From Leucogyrophana mollusca (lineage: Eukaryota > Basidiomycota > Agaricomycetes > Boletales), in contig MU266427.1 in the NCBI GenBank assembly GCA_021014945.1, positions 1 to 64,000 on the forward strand: a DNA stretch of 64,000 nt. The letters are read 5' to 3'. The translations under genes and the position numbers were made by a program. The notes beneath the pieces are model-generated. The model was not told the origin of the DNA. It saw only the letters and a program-made list of their open reading frames with translations, and searched no databases. Below, in pieces: positions 33,266 to 42,960 of this stretch; position 1 is the stretch's first letter; each line of letters starts with the position of its first letter.

Positions 33266-34429
33266 CGTGAACCAGCACTGACAAAATATCCCCGATGAAC
33301 AATATATCCGTTGTCAATGGCATTTGCAGGCCCTGGCAGTGACTAAGGACCCATCATTCAGGGAAACCCGAGAGTCTAATTGAAGTGGGTGAGTACGGTG
33401 GCGTCCACATAATAAGGCAACAGCCGAAGAGGTGGGTCTATTGAAGACACAAGTAAACCAAGATGGCATCCCAACTGCCAAATGTTCGCGCGGACTCGGG
33501 GGGGCCCGACCGTGGTGTATCAGAGTCAAAGTGTACATCATGTGGGAACTTGATGTGCCCAGACATCAAGTTGAGTGTTAACGCAACGTCTGAGATCTAG
33601 AGTAAACCTAGAGTAGTATAGTTCGAACATTATGCATTATGATGTGACCGTTGGAATGCATCAGACAGACTGGATCTACTCACCTGCACGTTACATAACT
33701 GAGCCACGGCATGACCTGCAATTAAGGGTGCTTTCTGATCGCAGTCGGTGAAAGATGGCGTGGAGTAATGGAAAGAACGTATACCCCGGAAGGAGAAGAA
33801 ATATATGTATAACAAGTTCCATAAACTCCACGCTGTGGGTGGGCGGTGAACAATATACCTACCTTGGGACCGCGATTCCTTGACCGGACACAGGCAATGG
33901 AACACTCCGAGTTAAACCGGTGGCAGTCCTATCACACGACCGCGAACTCTCGGGCCACTAGATTGGACGGGTGGGACGTTTGAGGCCCGAGAGTGCATAT
34001 ATACAAATATTTCGAAGGGGTAGAAAGGATTGAACGTCTTATCATCTGCGGTCCTTATAGGAGGACCGCCGAATGATCGTACTCGGATGGCAGCATAATT
34101 CCCCGGCGCTCGCTACCTCTTTGAAGACGCTAGGGACGATCCAGAAGCCATCGACAGTGATGCGTGGCTTCAAAGCTGGGGACGCGTACAGATCAGGTCC
34201 CACGACGGCCATGCACTACTGCAGGCCAGATCCAAGGCTCGTGTGCTTTGTACCATAGACAGCGAATTATAGACGCGATAAGGTGAATGTCAGCGGAAGA
34301 GGGACCGTGACATGTTCTGAGAAACCCCGAAAAGGGAGGGACGTGTCTTGCTCTTCTCACGACCGAGACCCACTCGTTACTCCGTTACCGCGACCACCGA
34401 GAACCCAAGCGCTGAAGCTGGTTGCGAAC
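33266..34429. other. 1.1 kb intergenic with small hairpins
   Basis: No gene is supported. Short palindromes: CTCTCGGGCC/GGCCCGAGAG at about 33945-33992 and GCGGTCCT/AGGACCGC at about 34048-34071. The right part is probably the promoter of the M28 peptidase. A minus-strand frame at 33630-33905 is open but unrecognised. Confidence 0.4.
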
Positions 34430-36344
34430 ATGTTTTCCAGCTCTGTGGCACCTCTGTCGTTCTTGTTGTTGACTCCTTACAGCCCAGTTCTATTCATCGA
34501 CAACGACGATGTTCAGGCTCGCTGCCTAACCAATAGCTTCTACGGAATATACGGCGGACAGAGTGTCTTCAAGCTGACAGATCCTTCTTGCTTATCCGTA
34601 GAGTCGTTTGGCACCCTGGAAGGCGGGTCTCTCCTTCCGCTTTCCGAAAACACGCACCAGCTTGTGTGGGTGCAGGAATCAGCCGTTGACGACGCGCTGA
34701 GGACTCCCGATTACGAAGAGGAGGTCTACACCTTCCTGAAGTTTCTAAACACCGAGAGCCTGCCAATTAACGCTGCACTTCATGGGTCCGGCCAAGAATT
34801 CATGTCGTCTAAGCCTGGTGTCGAGCTTCTTCACAGCTCCGCGAGCTCAGCACTCCTTGCTGTCGACCCCGATTCCGCCCAGACGATAGATACCATCTTG
34901 CCGCGATTCTGGAAGTCCGCTATTCTTCCCGCTTCACCCGTCTCTTACCTCCCTGTTCCTGCACCCGCAATCGACCACATCAAGGGCCTCTTGTCGACCT
35001 TGAAGTTTGACCCCGTTATCGCATCAACTGTAAACAGCCTCTCCATCTCGCAGATGAGGAGCGACATCAGGTTCCTCACTAACGAGGACGGCAGATCCGG
35101 TATCGTCACCCGTCATTCGTTCGCGTCGGGCTCTCGCGTTGCGGCAGACTGGCTGCTGGAACGGTTCGAGGAAACTGGAGCTACCTGCGAGTTAAAGTCC
35201 TTCTTAGTTGGTTTCGCGCCCAACGTCATCTGGTATGGACCCCCGTGGCCTCTTCTTCGTAAATAGGTTGTTGAGTATGTTAAGCCGATACCCTTCTACT
35301 ACGGAGACGACCTCGACCGTCCTTATCTCTGGTCACTACGACTCACGTGGCTCTTTCGGATCCCAAAGAGTATATATGTCTTTGTTATCACACAGTGCTT
35401 GTTTTTGACGGAACTCTACTTCGCAGGCTCCGGGTGGTAACGACGATGGTTCTGGCACAATCGCACTCCTCAACATCGCGCGTGCCATTGCAAAGACGGG
35501 CATCACGTTCCGCAGCAACGTCGAACTCGTCGCCTTCGCAGGAGAAGAACAAGGTCTTTTGGGATCCAAGGCCTATGCACGTTAGTAAATTTGAATCAAT
35601 GACGAAGATGGCGCAATTGACACCTCATCCTTATGCTACACAGGCGAAATGCGCAACCAAGATGCCAATATCACCCTCATGATCCAGGCCGATATGCTGG
35701 GTTACCACGCACCGGGCGAACCGGCACAACTGGGGCTCCCTCAGTCGTATGTACACTCAGCCCTCCAATAATGTACCTTTCTTAACAATGTTTTCTTTGC
35801 AGAATTGGCACCCCCGAGGTCGCAGAACTCGTTTCTAAAGTCTCTGGTATCTACAGCCCCGAGTTGACAATCGGATACTCCCCGGCGTGTTGCAGTGACC
35901 ACCAGGTTAGCCTCTCGGCGCTCTGGGTAAACCAGGCGCCCTTCTGACGAAACTTTACCCCTCACAGTCCTTCTACGAGCTGGGATATCCCTCCACCCAA
36001 GTCTTTGAGCGTGCGGGACCTAGTAAGTCGCAGTTTACCGCGTGTGGAGCACCTGCTAAGAGTGCACGCCTTCCAGTTGCAGATCCTATGTACCACAACA
36101 GTGGTAAGCTTCCACACACGTCATCTTACCTGCCGCTGCCAAGCTAAAACACTGTCAGGTGATGTCAGTGACCGTGTGGGCTACGACCTACACCAGATCC
36201 GCTCCATTGCGAAAGTGCAGGTAAGTAACTGCGTTCATTTTGCCCCATCTCGTCGCTGACAGCTCATGCTCTTGTGTAATTCAGTTCGCGACCTTGCTTC
36301 ATGCTGCTGGTTTCGACCTTCCCGAGTACGAGAATCTTCAATAG
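34430..36344 (+). CDS. Secreted M28 zinc aminopeptidase
   Basis: Di-zinc exopeptidase of the aminopeptidase Y/leucyl aminopeptidase type. The Met at 34430 gives a signal peptide (MFSSSVAPLSFLLLTPYSP); an in-frame Met at 34283 would bury it. A propeptide-like ~280-residue region precedes the catalytic domain. Zinc ligands are visible in STVLISGHYDSRG (His), APGGNDDGSGT (Asp), GEEQGLLGS (catalytic Glu and ligand Glu), MIQADMLGY (Asp) and MYHNSGD (His). The end is FDLPEYENLQ. Introns were checked at NVI|CRYPSTTET and GSQR|APGG; the others lie after GSKAYA, LGLPQS, CCSDHQ, QVFERAGP, YHNSG and AKVQ. All five metal ligands are kept, so it should be active. It acts on short peptides outside the cell. 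Confidence 0.9.
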
Positions 36345-36742
36345 GCACATTCACGAGGTGTTGTGCTCGTCGGGACACTCTAGTTAAGAATTATTGTTAA
36401 TTTGTATTGGAAAACAAACCATACGAACAGCGTAGAAGATGTGGTCTGGTTTTTGAGGTTCGTGGAAGGTACCGGTCGCTATCTCGCCGGGTTTCCATTC
36501 ATCGGCTGAATGAAAAACCCCGCAAGATAGCGACTAGTGGTATCAGGTATGATCAAGGAAAGCAGACCCCGCGTTCAGGTCGTGCTAGGGTGAGGAGACC
36601 CCTAGCAGCTTTCAGGGCAAGAAGCTCCGGACGATTAGGAATCGACAGGAACTTATTGGAGTTTCGACTATGCTGCCACAATCAAGTTTCGTAGAGGCTT
36701 CTTGTCGTATTCTCAGGAATACATACATGTATTGAAGTGCAA
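36345..36742. other. Convergent intergenic region
   Basis: Between the 3' ends of the M28 peptidase (+) and the METTL14-like gene (-). It holds a strong inverted repeat (next entry) and a weaker one, GTGCTAGGG/CCCTAGCAG at 36581-36610. An open frame at 36407-36694 overlaps these and is probably not coding. Confidence 0.5.
36468..36544. repeat. Near-perfect inverted repeat, 5-nt loop
   Basis: Arms 36468-36501 and 36507-36544 (left GGTCGCTATCTCGCCGGGTT, right AACCCCGCAAGATAGCGACT) pair with few mismatches and a TCGGC loop. It sits in a convergent 3' region, so it may act as a bidirectional transcription end or be a transposon footprint. Confidence 0.75.
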
Positions 36743-38689
36743 TCACTGGTACCCTTCGTACCCTCCTTGATTCCATTGCCCCATACCCATTCCTCCCATT
36801 CCCCCCATCATTCCCCCCATCCCCATCCCGTTCATCATCATCCCCTCGTTCATCCCACCTTCCCACATCCCACCGTCCTGACCGTCGCCCCCCATCCACA
36901 TCCCCCCAGGCCCCATCTGCCCCATCCCCCCCTGCGCAGGCGAGTGAAACGCCGCGCCGCCCATCCCGTTCATCCCCATCCCCATCATACCCACATTCAT
37001 ATTCCCCATGCCCATCCCTCCCATACCCATCGCCGCGGCCGGGCCCATATTCATCCCGAGCCCCGGCCACCCTACCATATCCATCGGCACGCCCATATTC
37101 CCCATCCCGCCTAGCTGGTTCACCCCCATCCCCATCCCCATCATCGGCTGCACCATCATTTGGTTTTGGCCTTGGTTCTGTCGGGGAACCATTGGGCGGC
37201 CGGTACGCACGCCACCACTTATCCCTACTCCGCCGCTCATGCCTACGCCACCGCTCATGCCGCCAGCTGCGCCTGGGGGACCACCGCGGACGGGGGACTT
37301 TGGACGGAGCGCCTCGATTTCCTGTGAGTTTGGCACAACGCACTTTCCGCCGCCGGCTGTGGCGAGTTCTTTCGCGCCCTCCTCCCAGCTTTCCTTCTCC
37401 CACGACCGTGTGCCCTCTGGGATGCCCACGCCGTCTTCGGTCACTGGCGAACGTGAGAGCTCGGGTATGCGCTTTTCTTCGCCATCGGCAAGGACTGTTA
37501 CCCACCCGCGACGTAACGAGGAGCGCGCACGCCCGAAAATCTCGAGGCGACGGAGGCCAAGACAGAAGTTCTCGATGAGGGTGTACATCTCTGGTGGTTT
37601 TCGTGTTGGGTCTGCAGAGTCACCTTCCCATATTATTACGTCTGTGTCTAATACGTGAAATAAACATAAGAACGCATAAGGCGAGGCAAGCTTGTGAGTC
37701 TTACCGACGTTACAGTGAACGAACCAGCTATCTGTGGAGCGGCGCACGGTGCCCCTGATGCCCATCAGACAATGTTGCTTTGTCCGGGTGAGTAACGAAG
37801 TCGTGGGTGGGTCTGTCTTCAACGTTGGAACCGCCATTAGCAAGCAAATATCCGAATGGCCTAGCACTCACACCGGGACCTCGATTCGTGGTATTATTGG
37901 TCTTCACCCAAACGACGTCTTCGCATCGCCGGTAACCCCACTTTGCGAGAACTTCTCTACCGCGTTCGAGGCCCTCGCCAGCACCGCTTCCTACCCACAT
38001 GAATACGAAAGATGGGTCAGCTGCTAGAGCTGGCACTGGGAGCTCTTGCAATTCTTCCCAACTGAACGAGGAAGAGAAGGGCGGGTCGAGCAGGATGACG
38101 TCGAATTTGCAGGGATGCAAGGACGTTAATTGCTGGAACGGAAGATAAGAAGGGGGAAGAGCGTGGTTGTTCACAGACTCTTTCTTCAGATTCAGAAGAC
38201 GTTGTTGCTTGGGATATCTTTATGATGAGTCGCGATACATGTCAGAACGTTACAGCGAGCAGGTCCATCCCAACAGAGTTTAACGCACTCCTCGAATCGC
38301 AGTTCCGGTTCAGCCCCAAGTACCCAGTTCTGTGGCCACTCTCCTCCATCGACATACCGCTGTGAATAGTCATTCCGTATGGTCTCTTCCTCGGGGACGT
38401 AATTGTTATATCGAGCAACTCGTGCTCGCTTGGCCGGGGGAAGGTCATTACGCAGAGGTTTCTCTCCTGGGGCCAGAAGAGGTGATGAAGGCGGCGATGT
38501 TGGCGGCGATGGCGGAGGTGAAGGTATTAGAGGTAAATTCAAGAGCTCCTTGGGCGGTGAATGGAGTGCCCGCAGCTGGCGTCGGTGATTCCGCTGAGAC
38601 TGGCGAACGCGAGATAATAGGTCTGCGTGCGCGGAAAGCAGACTGTTTGCTGAGCTCAGGACTTCGGTTGTTGCAATAACAGAAGTCAT
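36743..38689 (-). CDS. METTL14-like subunit of the m6A mRNA methyltransferase
   Basis: MT-A70 family. METTL14 pairs with METTL3/Ime4 to methylate adenosine in mRNA. The product has an N-terminal helical part (TTEVLSSANSLLSAHADLLS), then RNDYSQRYVDGGEWPQNWVL and, joined across an intron as RFEE|YPKQQRLLNLKK, the conserved entry to the domain. The core has KFDVILLDPPFSSSFSWEEL, SFVFMWVGSGAGEGLERGRE, KWGYRRCEDVVWVKTN, TKQHCLMGIRGTVRRSTDSW, and IENFCLGLRRLEIFGRARSS. Where human METTL14 has a degenerate EPPL, this has DPPF. The C-terminus is a long Gly/Met/Asn-rich tail with many MGMG and GGM repeats. I took the Met at 38689 (MTSVIATTEVLSS); an upstream Met at 38830 would reach into the divergent NOC2 promoter. 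Confidence 0.88.
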
Positions 38690-38842
38690 AATGACTATGC
38701 CCAGTATTGTCCAGTCTCTATACCTTGGGCTGAGCTTGAGCTTACTGGCAGCCGGCAAGGAGGAGGTCGTCCCGATTTGGACAGCTCCTTCGCTCAAAAC
38801 TTTTGTGCTTGCAGTTGCGCCCGAGGCCACAAACCCGCAGAT
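38690..38842. promoter_or_regulatory. Divergent promoter METTL14-like / NOC2
   Basis: Only 153 bp separate the two start codons, so both genes must share regulatory sequence. No unambiguous core element is visible. Confidence 0.5.
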
Positions 38843-41626
38843 ATGGGAAAGGCCACGAAATCTACTAGAAAATTCGCGTCAAGCGGACAGCTAAAGAAAA
38901 CTATACAATCCAGGAAAAAGCACCAGCAGATCAAGAAGAAAATTCAAGGCAGACGCGGTGCAAAGGGAAAGGGTAAAGATAAACCTGTCTCTGATGTGGA
39001 TGAAGACGACCCAGAAGAAGACGAAGGGGAGGAAGAGGAGGCTGGGACAAAGTCGGCAAACAGGCGAGTGTGTTTGCGAGCCTAGTTGTGTGCATTGTCA
39101 TAAATTCTCGGATGGATGTACAGCGTGAAGGGAATGTCGGTTGACGCCTTCCTGGGTGCCGGTTTCATGGACGATGGAGACGAAGACGAGGTCAGGGACC
39201 ATGTTATTTTACTGGTGGTATGATAGTGCTTATTCTCTTCAAGGACGAAGACATGTCTGCAGCAGGTTCCGAGGACGAGGAAGAAGAAGACGACGAGGAC
39301 ATCCCGGATGACCAGTCATTCGCCTCGGTCGACGATCTTGAAGGTAATTACTAGCATCCTTCATCCATACAACACGCATCTAATAAAAATCACAGACGAA
39401 GGGGAAGCCCACATGCTCGAGCTCTCAAAACTCGCCGAGAAGGACCCAGAGTTTTACAAATACCTACAAGAAAATGACAAAGAGCTCCTCGATTTCGACC
39501 CCACTCAGGCACATGCCGGCGAAGAAGATGAGGATGAAGAGGATGACGAGGACGAGGATGACGAAGAGGTGGAAGAAGATAAACTGCCCATCCTCACCAA
39601 GGAGACACTCCGCAGCTGGCAAAAAGCTCTTCTAGAAGTAAGCTTCCTACAATGTTGTTTGTTCCATAGCGGTATGCTTACTGGCACCCCTAGCACCGTT
39701 CCCTCCGGGCGCTAAGGAAGCTCCTGATTGCATTCCGTTCTGCCGCGCATATGAACGAGGAAGATGTGGTACACGTATGGAGCATCGACAATTCGACAGG
39801 TGCGCTTCCATGCGATTTTCCTAGCAATCAATCAATTCAGGTCGCGCTTTCAAGTGTACAACAAGCTCGTTACCACAGCATTGAAATACACTCCTGTCGT
39901 GCTTAAGCATCACATACCTTATAAAACCCTACCCAATGGGAAATTGTGCGTAATTTTCGAATTGGGTGCTGAAGATGGATTCCTTGCTCACTGGAACGTT
40001 TATTCGTTTGCATGATACCAGCAAACCACCGACGCAATCCGCTAAGCAGAAAACCCTGCAGAAGCTCATTCTCTCCTACTTCAACAACATCACTCACCTA
40101 CTCTCTCAGCTTACCGACAACGAGACTTTGCAGCTTGCAGTTACCGAGAGCGCGAGCTTATTGCCATACGTCATCACGAGCCGCAAAGCCGTTAAATCGT
40201 ATCTCAAAGTGCGGTTTACTGTCATACCATGTCTCCAGATGGGCGAATAACCCCTTTTTACTCTGTGGCGCAGAAATGTCTAGAGTTGTGGTCCACCGGA
40301 GAAGACAGCGTGCGGATAGCGGCGTTCCTGGCCATCCGCAGGCTTGCATCCTCGACAGACGATGCTATTATGGACCTAGTCTTGAAGGTACGCCCTCCTT
40401 ATCCCTCTCCTTACTGTTGGTCCCTTATCTCCCGGTATAGAACACCTACTTGGAGCTTGTCCGCTCCAGCAAGTCAACTACGGCGCATAAGCTTCCCTCC
40501 ATTAACCTTATGAAAAATTCCGCATCGGAGATCTTCTGTCTAGACCACGCAACAGCTTATCAGCATGCATTTGGGTACATCCGCCAACTAGCGATTCACC
40601 TCCGAAACAGTATGAAAGTCAAGACAAAGGTACGCATGACGTTGTGTGCCTTGCTGTGCGCTCATTCACTCACTCAATACCCGCGCCCTGCAGGAAGCGT
40701 ACAAGCAGGTATATAATTGGCAGTATGTCCACTGTGTTGACTTCTGGGCGCTGGTTTTGGCACGCGCCTGTGATGCCCAGATACAGACCGAAGGTGAGAG
40801 CGAACTGAAGGCGCTGATCTACCCCCTGGTCCAAGTCAGTCTTGGAGCAATCAAGTACGTTGAAGTTCTCCCTATGACAGCTCTCGAATGATCGATCTCT
40901 GTAGACTCATCTCAAACTCCCGCTCTTTCCCCTTCCACCTCCATATCGCCCGCTCTCTACTCCACCTCACCCGCCACACCCGCGTCTATATCCCGCTTTC
41001 GTCATACCTCCTCCCCATCCTCACCGCCACGCTTACAGCCTCGGGCAAGCCTAAGTCATCCACTCTTCGCCCGCTCGACTTCAGCACGAACATCCGTACA
41101 CCTGCGCAATACCTGAAAACGCGCGTATACGCAGAAGGCCTCGTCGATGAGACGTCGTTCATTCTCGCCGAGTGGCTTGCAAGCCCAACGGTGCAAGGGA
41201 GCGTCGCGTTCCCCGAGATCGTCGTTCCCGTGATTGTTGCACTGCGCAAGACACTCAAGAGTGTCAAGGCGAAGGCGAAGAGTGCGCTGGGTAAGGAGGC
41301 AGGTAGTGTCAAGCTGCTTGTTGAGCGGATCGAGGAGAGCTCGCGCTGGGTGGAGCTGAGGCGGAAGGGGGTGAGCTTTGGGCCGGGAAAGATGGCCGAG
41401 GTAGAACGGTGGGAAACGGAGGTAAAGGTGGAAGAGTCACCGCTGGGGAAGTACGTTAAGGTGCAACGCAAAGCGCGAGAAAAGCGGAAAAACCTGGAGG
41501 ACAAGGTCTGTGCTCACCCCAAACCTTTCCATGACGGCGGCGTCGTTATTTGTGTGGCGCAGTGTGCTAACAGTTCCCCCTTCCGTCCAGGCCAGAAAAG
41601 GGGAAGATGAGATCTTGGAGGATTAG
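38843..41626 (+). CDS. NOC2: Noc2, 60S ribosome assembly and export factor
   Basis: Nucleolar complex protein 2, which binds Noc1 or Noc3 during pre-60S maturation. Starts [20 protein letters not shown]. The N-terminus is Lys-rich ([20 protein letters not shown]), followed by several acidic tracts ([21 protein letters not shown]). The Noc2 domain shows [24 protein letters not shown]-like [121 protein letters not shown] and [20 protein letters not shown]. The last exon ends GEDEILED, with TAG at 41624-41626. About 10 introns; all join in frame. The gene looks complete. Confidence 0.93.
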
Positions 41627-42589
41627 ACAAGGATCCGATTAATTGCCTGTGTCTATTGGGACTCGGGGCCTTTGGTGCCTGTTGTCGTTGGACGCCACTA
41701 AGTGCTCACCATGGCCTCGCTCACATCATGGTGGCCATGACTAGTCTCAATGGTGATACGACAGCCTGCCGTTCGGATTCCCGCGGATCTTGGGATCCAT
41801 ATTTCCTGATCGATGTGTTTGTGCAAAGTCTGGGTACAGTTCCGTTCCACGCCGTGTCGGCGTCACTCGTAATTGATCCGAAGGTTGCGGTGTCCTGTTT
41901 TTGTGGACAGACAGTTTTGCTTGCGACCCTGAGAATAACCAGTTGGGCGGTTACCCCACGTCCAGACAGTGGCACTAACGGGGTATCGTAAGCTAGTTGC
42001 CGCCCAGAGAGTTCGGGCCGGCAGGGTATCTCCTAGGGTTATCGAATCACTACGACTGTCGGGGCAGACACAAACAACCCGTTTATCGTTGCATCCCGCA
42101 TTCACGGGGGACGGGTTACATCACTGCAAATCAAGGAACAACCATGAGAAACAAGGGCAGAACTCCGTCTGTGGGTGCCTTCGGAGCCGGATCTCAACCG
42201 AGAGGGTAGATATGCAGCCCCCGAGGTCATAGATAAGTTCGCGTCGATAGCGCTTGGGTTACACCACAAACTTTGACAATAACTCCTCGGGAACGGAGGC
42301 GGAACGGAGAGAACCAAGAAGCGGAAGCCGGCACGTGTGTGCTAAACTGGGTATGTGCCGAATGGCTCACCGGCGAACACAAGGGAGGGCTCGTACATAT
42401 GTATGCATCACGCGAGACGGCTTTGGGGAACAACGCGCTCGCTTCTGAATGACACAGATTGCGGATAAGTAAATTCAGATATCTAAAGGCCGTCCGTCAT
42501 ATGATGCAGAAAGTGGACTCACGCATGGCCAGGAACTCAACGTGCATCATACCAACATAAGGACGCCTTGATGGACAAATGTGCGCGAA
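41627..42589. other. Intergenic ~1 kb, no gene recognised
   Basis: Between the 3' ends of NOC2 and the CBP6-like gene (convergent). Open frames are featureless; one kinase-like pentad is noted under rejected items. Confidence 0.45.
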
Positions 42590-42960
42590 TTACTTCCACA
42601 CTCCAAAGAAAACCTTCCACCACGGTCGCCCGACCCCTTTGGCACTCCTTTCATACCCATCTACAAGCCGCTCGTAGTGTTTCGGCATCGACGCGGGCTT
42701 CAGAATCTTACTCGACAATGGATACTGAAGACAAGAAGAGTAAGTCCTATGAAAGACAGATGGTGTCTCGAAATACTCGCCTTCTTCTGGATAGCATTGT
42801 CCCGTAGTGCCTGAGCAGCCTGCACCGCTTCGGGAGTCAGTTTCGGGTGGGCAGAAAGCGACTGAAGAAAGTTTTTGAGTTGCAGATTTGGACGAAATGG
42901 ATCCGCAGGCCAGGAGGCAGCGATAGTGCTTAGTTTTTGGGAGAGCTTGGAAGCAGACAT
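42590..42960 (-). CDS. Mitochondrial CBP6/UQCC2-like complex III assembly factor
   Basis: Two exons, 42960-42781 and 42724-42590, encode MSASKLSQKLSTIAASWPAD, PFRPNLQLKNFLQSLSAHPK, LTPEAVQAAQALRDNAIQKK, then YPLSSKILKPASMPKHYERL and GVGRPWWKVFFGVWK. The YPLS..IL+PA..P.HYERL..G block is typical of UQCC2/Cbp6, which with Cbp3 binds mitochondrial ribosomes and newly made cytochrome b. Length (~104 residues) fits. The intron at 42725-42780 needs a GC donor (AAG|GCGAGT) and a CAG acceptor; any GT donor nearby breaks the family alignment. There is no obvious cleavable presequence, but members are often short and soluble. The Met is chosen by the W.ADP motif position. Confidence 0.72.

Noticed and set aside
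36612..37505. Long minus-strand frame of 297 codons with Arg/Gly/Asp-rich content
   Set aside because: It is a shadow in another frame of the Gly/Met-rich tail of the METTL14-like gene.
37008..37658. Plus-strand Pro/Ile-rich frame of 216 codons
   Set aside because: Antisense of the same low-complexity tail; composition is an artefact of the repeat.
42190..42270. Kinase-like RYAAPEVI string on the plus strand
   Set aside because: Only one short motif in an otherwise broken frame; no other kinase motif nearby.
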